Below are positions 17,261 to 25,323 of a stretch of 64,000 nt of DNA, piece by piece (within the stretch, counting starts at the first letter, position 1; each line of letters opens with the position of its first letter). Under the pieces are notes generated by a model that saw only the letters and a program-made list of their open reading frames with translations, ran no database searches and was not told the origin of the DNA. Origin of the DNA: an uncultured Dialister sp. (GTDB lineage Bacteria; Bacillota_C; Negativicutes; Veillonellales; Dialisteraceae); assembly GCA_900557365.1 (NCBI GenBank), contig UPXR01000001.1, forward strand, positions 1-64,000, read 5' to 3'. Both the position numbers and the translations under genes were made by a program.

Positions 17261-18019
17261 CTATTCTTCAGAATCCCTGTTGAGGATATTGGACAGAACG
17301 GCGCCGGCCAGCTCCCGGTCATCCAGTTTTACTGCACAAACCCTTCCGTCCTTCAGGAAGAAGCACAGAACATTTTCCTGTATTTCCGCAAAATCCAGAT
17401 CCGCCAGTTCCAGCGTCACAGCCTCTTTTTTGCTTCGGAATCCGGCCCGGAAGGTCGTAATGAAAAAAGCTCCTTTTTCCTTTTCCTTCCAGTCCTTCCC
17501 GGCTTTTCCTTCCGTCCCGGTCAGGAAGGGAGTCCCCCGTTCAATGCGGATTCCTTTTCCCGATTCCGGTGTTCCCTCCGGTTCCATAAGAACCGCTGCC
17601 GAGGCAAAATGAAGGTTTTCTCCCTCCCGGTAATCCACAGCGGCATATTCTTTCCGAATCGTGGGAAGAAGTCCTTTTTCCGTGATTTTATACAGAGCAT
17701 TGCACCGCCTTGCAATGGTTGTATACCTGTATTTCTCCGCATCTTTCAGCATATAGCACATTTCAATGAGATGTGCATACTGCTCATAATCTTCATCGGT
17801 CATGATGCCGTCGTGATAAAAAGCTTCAAACACGATATCGCATGCCTTGGCCTGCGCACGGGCGAGCTGTTTATTGCTCAGGTCCCGGTCGTGGGAGAAA
17901 TCGATGAGTTCCTCCATCAGATCTCCGTCCATCTCATCCTTGATGACCGCATCTGCCAGTATTTTGGCGTACTCCTCGATTTCCTTTTCTTTTCCTTTTC
18001 CGAACAAGTTAAAAAGCAT
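17261..18019 (-). CDS. Conserved-looking cytoplasmic protein of unknown function
   Basis: 252 residues, no signal peptide. The N-terminal half (about 1-125) is helical and acidic (EIEEYAKILADAVIKDEMDGDLMEEL in part). The C-terminal half (about 180-245) has alternating beta-like segments reminiscent of a small PH/GRAM-type domain (FFITTFRAGFRSKK, VTLELADLDFAEI, CAVKLDD); this is only an impression. The ATG at 18019 has GGGAGG upstream; a GTG at 18034 would overlap the stop of the preceding gene. Probably co-transcribed with the secreted protein upstream. Function not recognised. Confidence 0.75.
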   Translation of the reverse strand: MLFNLFGKGKEKEIEEYAKILADAVIKDEMDGDLMEELIDFSHDRDLSNKQLARAQAKACDIVFEAFYHDGIMTDEDYEQYAHLIEMCYMLKDAEKYRYTTIARRCNALYKITEKGLLPTIRKEYAAVDYREGENLHFASAAVLMEPEGTPESGKGIRIERGTPFLTGTEGKAGKDWKEKEKGAFFITTFRAGFRSKKEAVTLELADLDFAEIQENVLCFFLKDGRVCAVKLDDRELAGAVLSNILNRDSEE

Positions 18020-18030
18020 GGAAGCCTCCC

Positions 18031-19062
18031 TCACCAGACAATGGACGAAACGGAACGGTCAATGACCGGCTGCACCAGATCCTTCTCCGCCGCATCAAAG
18101 ATGTAGGCATAGGAGATGAACCGGCCGTCCGAAACAAAAATATAGCTTTCCGAATGAGAACTTCCTTGGTCGTAATCCACACGCACTCCGTCCCGCGGTT
18201 CTGCTCCGAAAGCGCCCCAGACAAAGGCAATATTCTTCACATCCGGGAGAGAAGGATCATTTTCCAGTACTTCCCGGAAATTCTTTTCCGCCTCCTGCTT
18301 CTGCGCATCGGTCAGGCCGGACAGGGATGCCGGAAGGAAGCTGTACGGCGACTCCGCCAGCGGCTTGTTGATAACACCGGACATCATGTTCTGATTCATC
18401 GCCATGACAGAATGGACGGAAGGGAGATTCCCTGAAGAAACCGCCATTCCTGCAGGCAGCTTGTACGTCATGGAAGACTCCGGCACGGGAATGGTCTGCA
18501 TGGGCATAAAAGGCTCAAAGGTGTCCATGATCGCTTCCATTTCTTTCTGGTTATACTTGAAATCCCTGGCCCGGCAGGAAAAGACCACGATATAGAAAGC
18601 ATCGTCCCCGGCAATATAGTACCGGGTCAGCCAGTCCTCTCCGCTTTCGGAATCGACAATGACTGCCGGCAGATTTCCGGCTTTCCCGTGACGCAGCTTG
18701 GCTTTGGAAAGATTCTGTTTTTCCATGATATCCTCTACCATATTCTCCAGATTCTTTCTGTCCGCTGCTACTTTTTCCGCACTCACAAAATCTCTGCGGG
18801 GATTCATCTCCACAGTCATCACCATTTCCGAATCGGGAAAATAAGCACTGTACATCCGGCTTCCGTTTTCCTTCTTTTCCATCCGGTTCGCTGTCATCGT
18901 CACTGCGAACCCCAGGGATTCACTCCTGAACTGAGGAGAAATCTCCGCCTCCTGACTCTCTGTCCCGGAAAGTCCGGACATTTCTGCTGCCGCTGCCGGC
19001 AAAAAGGAAATTCCCGCCAAAAGAACAGATCCCATCAGAACTGTTTTCCAAAACTGTTTCAT
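18031..19062 (-). CDS. Secreted protein of unknown function
   Basis: 343 residues with a clear signal peptide (MKQFWKTVLMGSVLLAG, cleavage probably after the AAA near residue 25). The mature part contains a domain at about 45-170 with the look of PsbP/DUF1795-type folds (SLGFAVTMTANRM, AFYIVVFSCRARDFKYNQKEMEAIMDTFEP) and a second region that may repeat that layout with no close motif. Expected in the periplasm. It overlaps or abuts the following unknown gene, so the two may act together. No family name can be given. Confidence 0.75.
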   Translation of the reverse strand: MKQFWKTVLMGSVLLAGISFLPAAAAEMSGLSGTESQEAEISPQFRSESLGFAVTMTANRMEKKENGSRMYSAYFPDSEMVMTVEMNPRRDFVSAEKVAADRKNLENMVEDIMEKQNLSKAKLRHGKAGNLPAVIVDSESGEDWLTRYYIAGDDAFYIVVFSCRARDFKYNQKEMEAIMDTFEPFMPMQTIPVPESSMTYKLPAGMAVSSGNLPSVHSVMAMNQNMMSGVINKPLAESPYSFLPASLSGLTDAQKQEAEKNFREVLENDPSLPDVKNIAFVWGAFGAEPRDGVRVDYDQGSSHSESYIFVSDGRFISYAYIFDAAEKDLVQPVIDRSVSSIVW

Positions 19063-19229
19063 CTATGCCTCCTGCTTTCCGGACCAATCTTCAGTCAGTC
19101 CGTCAAATGATTCCATCATATAATCAAATTGTACCATAAATCAAAAATACCTGTATTCCCGGCTGTCCAGAAGTATAAATTTCAGCCCGTTCCGTCGCTG
19201 AGAAAAGTCCTTTCATCAATGGAAATATG

Positions 19230-19258
19230 TTTTCATTCATTTTCATTCATGATATAAT
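19230..19258 (+). promoter_or_regulatory. Promoter of the universal stress protein gene
   Basis: Perfect -10 TATAAT at 19253-19258; the -35 region (TTTTCA, 19230-19235) is weak and lies in a tandem repeat of TTTTCATTCA (19230-19249), which could serve as a regulator site. Confidence 0.5.
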
Positions 19259-19320
19259 ACAGTTAGAAGCGTATTTGTATTCCAAATCCGCAATACATAG
19301 TAAAAAAGGGGGTTTTTTCT

Positions 19321-19749
19321 ATGGACATCAAAAAGATCATTGTTCCGGTCGACGGTTCTGACGCTGCCAATCATGCTTTTGCTTACGGTCTGGAACTTAC
19401 CCAGAAGTACAATGCAGAACTGTTCCTCATTTACGTAGCCGATGTGAGCGAAGCCGCCTATCCGGTCATGCAGGTCACTCTGGATCGAACCGGTCTGGCT
19501 GTTGTCAAAGACCGCGCAGAAAAGATTCTGGGCGAAATGAAAGCAAAGGTTCCCGTAGGTACAAAACTCACCGCTATGGTCAAGATTGGCATTCCGGGGA
19601 ATGTAATCACCAATCTGGTTGCGGAAAACAACATCGACCTGGTTGTTATGGGCAACAGCGGCAAAGGTTCTCTTTCCTCCTTCATCATGGGAAGCGTCAG
19701 CCACTATGTCATCCACCATGTAACCTGTCCGGTACTGATTGTAAAATAA
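19321..19749 (+). CDS. Universal stress protein UspA family
   Basis: 142-residue single-domain Usp. Family features seen: KKIIVPVDGSDAANHA at the start, the central VKIGIPGNVI, and the ATP-binding signature GNSGKGSLSSFIMGSVSHYV followed by CPVLIVK, which suggests the nucleotide-binding subclass. An AAGGGGG lies 8-14 bases before the ATG. Monocistronic: own promoter and terminator. Confidence 0.95.
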   Translation: MDIKKIIVPVDGSDAANHAFAYGLELTQKYNAELFLIYVADVSEAAYPVMQVTLDRTGLAVVKDRAEKILGEMKAKVPVGTKLTAMVKIGIPGNVITNLVAENNIDLVVMGNSGKGSLSSFIMGSVSHYVIHHVTCPVLIVK

Positions 19750-19769
19750 CAGCCTCATAAGACAGGGAA

Positions 19770-19798
19770 GAGCTGCAGAAATTCTGCGGCTCTTTTTT
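19770..19798 (+). terminator. Terminator after the universal stress protein gene
   Basis: GAGCTGCAGA pairs with TCTGCGGCTC and is followed by six T. Confidence 0.85.
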
Positions 19799-19833
19799 AC
19801 TGTCTGTCTTTTTCCCTGCGCAGCATGCAGCGG

Positions 19834-20589
19834 TCAGAGCATCCATTCCTTTCCGTAGTCTACCCGCAGCAGACACAGCCCCTGAGGCGGAGCGGTAAAG
19901 CCGGCCCGGGCACGATTCCCGGCAGCCAGGACATCCGGCAGTTCCTCTGCCTTTCGTTTGCCCTCTCCGATTTCCACCAGCGTCCCCACCAGGATGCGCA
20001 CCATATTCTGCAGAAAACCGTCTCCGGTAAAATCCAGCTGCAGCACCCCGTCTTTCTCTGTGATTTCGATCTGTTCCACCGTGCGGACCGCAGATTTTTT
20101 CATATGCTTATTTCCGCAGAATGAGGTATAATCATGAGTTCCTTCCAGCAGGACCGCCCCTGCTTTCATGGCAGACACATCCAGTTTTTCTCCCAGCTGC
20201 CATACATACCGCCTTTCAAAAACGTTCTTGCGGCTTCCTGTCCGGATCCGATACCGGTAAGTCTTCCGGACAGCGGAAAACCGGGCATGAAAACGTTCAT
20301 CCGCAGGCCGGAGACCGGAAATTCCTATATCGTCAGGCAGAAGCCGGTTGATTTCCTCTTCCGCTTCCGGAAGAGAAAGTTCTGCAGACAGATGAATATT
20401 CGCCCGCTGCCCCCAGGCATGAACGCCTGCATCCGTCCGGCCTGCTCCGATAACCTGTCCTTTCTCACCGGTGAGTTTTTCAAAAGCGCTCTCCAGCTTT
20501 CCCTGAACGGTCTCTGCCGTTCTCGTCTGACGCTGCCAGCCCTCATAACGGCTCCCGTCATAACATACCAGAAAGGTATAATTGTTCAT
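19834..20589 (-). CDS. truA: tRNA pseudouridine(38-40) synthase TruA
   Basis: Modifies uridines 38-40 of the anticodon stem-loop. 251 residues with YDGSRYEGWQRQ at the N-terminus, the catalytic Asp53 in GAGRTDAGVHAWGQ, and the C-terminal DGFLQNMVRILVGTLVEIG. The start has AAGGAGG upstream. It stands alone between the stress-protein terminator and a divergent secreted protein gene. Confidence 0.96.
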   Translation of the reverse strand: MNNYTFLVCYDGSRYEGWQRQTRTAETVQGKLESAFEKLTGEKGQVIGAGRTDAGVHAWGQRANIHLSAELSLPEAEEEINRLLPDDIGISGLRPADERFHARFSAVRKTYRYRIRTGSRKNVFERRYVWQLGEKLDVSAMKAGAVLLEGTHDYTSFCGNKHMKKSAVRTVEQIEITEKDGVLQLDFTGDGFLQNMVRILVGTLVEIGEGKRKAEELPDVLAAGNRARAGFTAPPQGLCLLRVDYGKEWML

Positions 20590-20692
20590 ATTTCCTCCTT
20601 GATCGTCAGATAATCCTGTCCGTATTATATCAAATCCGGCAGCCTGAAATGACGCGCGGTCAAAAATATTTCTCCCGGTAAAAAAATTATGG

Positions 20693-20698
20693 TATAAT
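20693..20698 (+). promoter_or_regulatory. -10 element upstream of the small secreted protein gene
   Basis: Perfect TATAAT about 55 bases before the ATG; no convincing -35. Confidence 0.4.
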
Positions 20699-20751
20699 AA
20701 AGTAGTTTTTTTAATTGATTCGGAGGTTTTCTCCGGAAAGTGAGTGATTTC

Positions 20752-21132
20752 ATGAAAAAAACAATAATTGCCCTAGGCATGGCCGCCGCTATTGCAGCGG
20801 GAACTCTTTCCGTATCGGCTGAAAGCTATTGGAAATACAGCCCGACCATTAATATTGATATGCAGGAAACAAAAATTACCCGCACCACCAACGGTCACGA
20901 GATCCTTCATTTTGTAGCCATCGAATCGATTGAAGGCGGCACATGCACCTATACCTATGCGTATGACCGCACGGCCGGCACCATTCAGATCGTGGAAATG
21001 GAAAAGGAAACAGATACCCTGCACTATACCAGCAATTTCACCCCCACCTCTGTCAACTCCACCAATCCTGTAGTTCGTCAGCGTGCGCAGATGGCGGAAG
21101 CCGTTTACCAGAGAAAGGTCAATAAGAAATAA
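20752..21132 (+). CDS. Small secreted protein of unknown function
   Basis: 126 residues with a signal peptide (MKKTIIALGMAAAIAAG, cleavage probably after VSA near residue 23). The mature part of about 100 residues has beta-like segments and two Thr-rich stretches (TKITRTTNG, FTPTSVNSTNP) and one Cys. A GTG at 20740 would add four residues; GGAGG at 20722 is far from both, so the start is uncertain. The stop overlaps the ATG of the downstream aminopeptidase (TAATG), implying an operon. Function not recognised. Confidence 0.75.
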   Translation: MKKTIIALGMAAAIAAGTLSVSAESYWKYSPTINIDMQETKITRTTNGHEILHFVAIESIEGGTCTYTYAYDRTAGTIQIVEMEKETDTLHYTSNFTPTSVNSTNPVVRQRAQMAEAVYQRKVNKK

Positions 21133-22412
21133 TGGCTGCTCCGGAAACGCCGGAGGATATTGCAAAAGATCTCCTCCATTTCATTGCAAAGTCTCCTTCC
21201 GTATTCCACGCAGTCCGCGGAATGAAAGCAGCCCTGACCTACTCAGGCTTTACGGAAATCCGCGAAGTGGATTCATGGGAGCTGGAAAAGGGCGGCCGGT
21301 ATGTCGTTACCCGGGACGGAAGAGCACTCATTGCCTTTTCCATTCCGGAAGAAGGGGCTGACCGATTCCATATCACAGCCTCCCACGCCGATTCTCCCAC
21401 TTTCAAAATCAAGGAAAACCCGGAGCTGAAGGACGGCCCCTATGTCCGCCTCAATACGGAAGGCTACGGCGGCATGATCATGTCCACCTGGCTGGACCGT
21501 CCTCTTTCCGCCGCAGGCCGCCTCATCTATGAGGAAAACGGCCATCTGGCAGAAAAGCTCGTCGCCGTAGACGGCACCATGCTGGTCATCCCCTCCGTAG
21601 CGATTCACATGGACCGCAGCGTCAATCAGGGGAAGAAATGGAATGCCCAGCAGGATCTCCTTCCGCTCTACGGACTGTCCGGCGGAAAAACGCCCTTCAT
21701 GAGCGTCATTGCTGCCTCTGCAGGCATCAAGCCGGAACAGATTCTCTCCCATGACCTGTATCTGTACAGCCGGGTTCCCGGCACTGTCTGGGGAGAAGAG
21801 CGGGAATTCATTTCCTCAGGAAAGCTGGATGATCTGCAGTGTGCTTTTGCCTGCTTCCGCGGATTCACACTGGGCAAAAAGGAAAAAGCCATTTCCGTTT
21901 ATGCGCTCTTCGACAATGAGGAAGTCGGCAGCAGCACCTCCTGCGGCGCAGGCTCCACTTTCCTCTGCAATACACTGACCCGGATCTGCAGTGTATTGGG
22001 CATGAATTATGATGAAACCATGGCTGCGATTGCCCGTTCCTTCATGATTTCCGCCGACAATGCGCACAGTATCCATCCCAACCATCCGGAATATGCCGAC
22101 CCGGTCAACCGGCCGGTCATCAATCAGGGAATCGTCATCAAGTATCATGCACAGCAGCATTATGCCACAGAAGCATTTTCCGCGGCATATTTCAAAAAGC
22201 TCTGCCGGGATGCGGATATACCTGTCCAGACGTTCACGAACCGGAGCGACGCCCCCGGCGGCTCCACTCTGGGCAATATTTCCAATACAAAAGTGGCCGT
22301 TCCCACAGTCGACATCGGCCTTCCCCAGCTGGCTATGCATTCCTCCTACGAAACAGCCGGCGTAATGGATACGGATTACCTTGTCAGAGCAGCCGCAAAA
22401 TTTTATGAATAA
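21132..22412 (+). CDS. apeB: M18 family aminopeptidase
   Basis: Zinc aminopeptidase of the aspartyl aminopeptidase family, 426 residues. Metal-binding and catalytic signatures: His85 and Asp87 in ITASHADSPTFKIK, the EEVG motif in FDNEEVGSSTSCGA, and His near the C-terminus in PQLAMHSSYE. NRSDAPGGSTLGNI is also typical. It removes N-terminal, often acidic, residues from cytoplasmic peptides. Translationally coupled to the small secreted protein gene upstream; a terminator follows. Confidence 0.93.
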   Translation: MAAPETPEDIAKDLLHFIAKSPSVFHAVRGMKAALTYSGFTEIREVDSWELEKGGRYVVTRDGRALIAFSIPEEGADRFHITASHADSPTFKIKENPELKDGPYVRLNTEGYGGMIMSTWLDRPLSAAGRLIYEENGHLAEKLVAVDGTMLVIPSVAIHMDRSVNQGKKWNAQQDLLPLYGLSGGKTPFMSVIAASAGIKPEQILSHDLYLYSRVPGTVWGEEREFISSGKLDDLQCAFACFRGFTLGKKEKAISVYALFDNEEVGSSTSCGAGSTFLCNTLTRICSVLGMNYDETMAAIARSFMISADNAHSIHPNHPEYADPVNRPVINQGIVIKYHAQQHYATEAFSAAYFKKLCRDADIPVQTFTNRSDAPGGSTLGNISNTKVAVPTVDIGLPQLAMHSSYETAGVMDTDYLVRAAAKFYE

Positions 22413-22442
22413 CCCCGGAACCGTGTTCCGGTCTCTGTCAGA

Positions 22443-22468
22443 AACAGCTCCCGCGGGGGCTGTTTTTT
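22443..22468 (+). terminator. Terminator after the M18 aminopeptidase
   Basis: ACAGCTCCCGC pairs with GGGGGCTGT and is followed by six T. Confidence 0.85.
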
Positions 22469-22525
22469 GATGGGCAGAAAGGGATTCTCTGTCCGTTTTC
22501 TTTTTCCCCGCTCCCTGCCATGTTG

Positions 22526-22531
22526 TATAAT
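22526..22531 (+). promoter_or_regulatory. -10 element of the nitrilase-family gene
   Basis: Perfect TATAAT 43 bases before the start codon; the -35 is not clear. Confidence 0.4.
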
Positions 22532-22573
22532 AAAAGCATCCCAATATGATGTAGCACCGCAAAGGAGGCATCT

Positions 22574-23365
22574 ATGAAAATCAAAATCGGGCTTTTGCAG
22601 ATGAATGTAGAAATGGGAAATCCCCGGGCAAATTTTGCCAAGGCCAAAAGCATGATTGAGCAGGCCATGGAAAAGGAACCGGACGTCCTGGTCCTTCCCG
22701 AAACCTGGGACTGCGGTTTTTTCCCGGCCAATGTGGCGGAGCTGGCCGATCCTGACGGAACTGCCGTGAAAGATTTCCTGGGAAACCTGGCAAAGCAGTA
22801 CGGCGTCAATATCGTAGGCGGTACGACGGCCTGCAAAATCGGTCCCGATCTGTTCAACCGATGCCATGTGTTTGACCGTCAGGGCCGGGTCGCCGCCGTG
22901 TACGACAAGATCCACGGCTTTTCCCTTTCCGGGGAACCGGGCATCTTCCGCATGGGAAATTCTCTTGCCCACTTTACTCTGGACGGCCTTTCCTGTGCGG
23001 TTGCAGTCTGCTATGACATCCGCTTCCCCGAGCTGATCCGCCGGAATGCCCTGCAGGGCTGCGATCTTTTATTCATCCCCGCCGCATGGCCCAAGGTCCG
23101 CAACACCCACTGGGTCCGTCTGAACCAGGCCAGAGCCATCGAAAACCAGTTCTATGTGGCCGCGGTCAACCAGGCCGGCCGTTCGGGAGACACCCTCTTT
23201 GCCGGACAGTCCCTCCTGCTGGACCCCTGGGGCGAAGACATCTGTCATCTGGAAGATGATGAGGAAATCGCCTTCGGCCGGGTCGATACCGATGTGATCC
23301 GGGAAGTCCGCTCCACAATCAATGTATTTATGGACAGAAGACCTGATATCGACCGGGTGGAATAA
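22574..23365 (+). CDS. Carbon-nitrogen hydrolase (nitrilase superfamily), omega-amidase-like
   Basis: 263-residue cytoplasmic amidase. The Glu-Lys-Cys triad is visible: Glu43 in LPETWDCGFF, Lys112 in YDKIHGFS and Cys146 in AVCYDIRFPE. The CYDIRFPE context and short length resemble omega-amidase/YafV and Nit2-type enzymes that deaminate keto-acid amides such as 2-oxoglutaramate; the substrate is inferred. AAGGAGG lies before the ATG. Monocistronic between two terminators. Confidence 0.85.
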   Translation: MKIKIGLLQMNVEMGNPRANFAKAKSMIEQAMEKEPDVLVLPETWDCGFFPANVAELADPDGTAVKDFLGNLAKQYGVNIVGGTTACKIGPDLFNRCHVFDRQGRVAAVYDKIHGFSLSGEPGIFRMGNSLAHFTLDGLSCAVAVCYDIRFPELIRRNALQGCDLLFIPAAWPKVRNTHWVRLNQARAIENQFYVAAVNQAGRSGDTLFAGQSLLLDPWGEDICHLEDDEEIAFGRVDTDVIREVRSTINVFMDRRPDIDRVE

Positions 23366-23393
23366 AAATCCGTTCTCCGGATGCGCTCTTTTC

Positions 23394-23426
23394 AGGCGGG
23401 ATTTTTCTTCGGAAGCCCGCCTTTTT
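23394..23426 (+). terminator. Terminator after the nitrilase-family gene
   Basis: AGGCGGG pairs with CCCGCCT over a 14-base loop, followed by five T. Confidence 0.75.
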
Positions 23427-23457
23427 ATGTTGTCTCACTGCATGTATTCTTTCCTGC

Positions 23458-23513
23458 AAAAAAAGAACCCGCGGGGATTCCTTTAATTTTTCATCGGAAT
23501 CCTTACGGGTTCT
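23458..23513 (-). terminator. Terminator after the outer-membrane protein gene
   Basis: On the minus strand AAGAACCCG and AGGATTCC pair with GGAATCC and CGGGTTCTT, followed by seven T. Confidence 0.8.
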
Positions 23514-23524
23514 TTTTCTTGTCA

Positions 23525-24034
23525 TCAGAAATGATAATTGAGGCCTACACCGATGCCGTCTTCATTCTTCGTATCATCCCGGTCATAGTAGGTGTAGTTC
23601 AGGTCCACATCAATGGTGGAAGGAATTACATCGAGCTGGAAGCCTGCTCTGTATTCTCTTTCCTCCGAAGAAACCTTCAGTCCCGCATACGCATCAAGCG
23701 GTCCCACAAGCTGTGTCTTTGCGCCTACCATTCCGAAGATTTTCGCATCTCTGTCATAGTAATTACGGTTGCCCAGGCCTACATAGAATTTGCCGATATG
23801 ATACTTGGCATAAATATCGGTTTCATCCCCTGCATGCTTCCAATGACGGAATTCAGCCCCTACGGTCACTTTGTCAAAAGGGGTGACTTCGATATGAGCT
23901 GCATGAATACCGTCCTTGGCTCCGTTATAGCTGTAGCCCACTTCCGTATCCAGAATGCCCAGTCCCATGGCATGGGCTACTCCGACTCCGGTAAATGCTG
24001 CCAGTACTGCGGTGCAAAGCAATAACTTTTTCAT
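23525..24034 (-). CDS. Small outer-membrane beta-barrel protein
   Basis: 169 residues with a signal peptide (MKKLLLCTAVLAAFTGVG, cleavage after AHA near residue 22). The mature part is a run of alternating polar/hydrophobic strands rich in Tyr, Gly and Asp (VEVGYSYNG-like, KFYVGLGNRNYYDR, VDLNYTYYDRDD) and ends in Phe (VGLNYHF), the typical C-terminal Phe of outer-membrane barrels recognised by BamA. This points to a diderm cell envelope. The start has AAGGAGG. Ligand or function unknown. Monocistronic. Confidence 0.85.
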   Translation of the reverse strand: MKKLLLCTAVLAAFTGVGVAHAMGLGILDTEVGYSYNGAKDGIHAAHIEVTPFDKVTVGAEFRHWKHAGDETDIYAKYHIGKFYVGLGNRNYYDRDAKIFGMVGAKTQLVGPLDAYAGLKVSSEEREYRAGFQLDVIPSTIDVDLNYTYYDRDDTKNEDGIGVGLNYHF

Positions 24035-24202
24035 AGGAATCCTCCTTTCCGTCTTTCGATTCTCTTATACTTTCATTATAATACAGACTGCGCAGAAAAT
24101 TAAGAAAACAAATTTGAATTTTTCTATCATAATCTGCAGCCATTCTTGCACGATTAGGAATTATATCAGGGGAACCATTTTCTGTCAAGAAAATTTCTCT
24201 CC

Positions 24203-25090
24203 TCAGGAAACGGCCTTTCCGGCGTCCTGTTCTTTCCTTTTTTCCCTTTCCTGCAGCTCTTTCCAGGTCATGATAAATTCGCTTCCCGCAATGATCACCA
24301 TCGCCGTCAGGTGGAGCCAGATAAAGAGAACCACCAGACCGACCAGAGATCCGTAAGTAATCCCCATAGAGGAAATATGAAGCATATAGTAGCCATATCC
24401 GTAAGTAAGCCCGAGCCAGATCAATGTCACCAGAAAGGACGTGACCACGACCTGCTTCCACTCCATAACCCGCCGGACCGGCGCCAGATGGTAGAAAATA
24501 GCCAGAGAAAAAGAAACGATCACAAAAGGAATGCCGAATTTCAGGATCGTCCACGCCTGAAGAATAAGCGGCGGCACATCAAAGTAATAATCCACGGCAT
24601 ATACCACAGCATTGGCAAAAACAATGAGCCCCAGGGAAAGAATCATGGCGAAGGAAATGAACACCGTAAAGAAAAGGGATTTCACCTTCACCCAGAAATA
24701 GTGCTGAATATTTCTGTTTCCCCAGAAGGCTTTATCCGATGCGCGGATCATGGTATCCACACTCTGGGAAGAAGTCCACAGGGCAGCAGCAAGACCGACA
24801 GCCATCCATACGGAGCTTCTTGCCCCGAGGATGCGGAGAATATTATTCTGAAGAACCTGTGCCACATCCGGCGGAAAATAGGTCAGCAGGCGCAGGATGT
24901 ATTGAATCTGCGGCGCAGCAAAAAAGAGGACGAAGTGCACCAGGAAGATCATGGCCGGCACCAGTCCCAGGATAAAGTAATAGGTGCATTCCGCCGCATG
25001 GGCTCCCACATCATCGTCCAGGAAGCGATTGATCAGCGTTTTGAGAAAAAAGATTCCGTCGGAATCCTTTTCTGACGGACGCAAATTCAT
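24203..25090 (-). CDS. YihY/BrkB family inner-membrane protein
   Basis: 295 residues with about six membrane segments. Family features include AAECTYYFILGLVPAMIFLV near residue 35 and the C-terminal YGSLVGLVVLFIWLHLTAMVIIAG. The family was once called ribonuclease BN by mistake; its true role in bacteria is not settled. The start has AGGAGGG upstream. The C-terminus after the last membrane segment is short and charged. Confidence 0.88.
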   Translation of the reverse strand: MNLRPSEKDSDGIFFLKTLINRFLDDDVGAHAAECTYYFILGLVPAMIFLVHFVLFFAAPQIQYILRLLTYFPPDVAQVLQNNILRILGARSSVWMAVGLAAALWTSSQSVDTMIRASDKAFWGNRNIQHYFWVKVKSLFFTVFISFAMILSLGLIVFANAVVYAVDYYFDVPPLILQAWTILKFGIPFVIVSFSLAIFYHLAPVRRVMEWKQVVVTSFLVTLIWLGLTYGYGYYMLHISSMGITYGSLVGLVVLFIWLHLTAMVIIAGSEFIMTWKELQEREKRKEQDAGKAVS

Positions 25091-25281
25091 GCACTCCCTC
25101 CTTTCTGAAAATGATATCTTCTTTTATTATACCCTGCCCGGTTCTCTTCCGTAAGGAGAAATATCGGCTCCCCTGCCCGGCCTGAGCAGCTGCTGCATCG
25201 GGCTGTTTTCCCGCCCCCGGCCTCCGTTCTTTCCGAAAAGGCGCCGTCTCCGTTCTTCTGCTGTCAGCCGCCGGGCAAAAC

Positions 25282-25311
25282 AAAAAATCCGTCCCGAAGG
25301 GCGGATTTTTT
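25282..25311 (-). terminator. Terminator after typA
   Basis: On the minus strand AATCCGCCC-TTCG-GGACGGATT followed by T tract, just after the typA stop. Confidence 0.85.
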
Positions 25312-25323
25312 ACGGAGTGCAGA

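Noticed and set aside
19243..19758. A 171-codon minus-strand frame across the universal stress protein gene
   Set aside because: The plus-strand gene has promoter, ribosome binding site, family motifs and terminator; the antisense frame has none.
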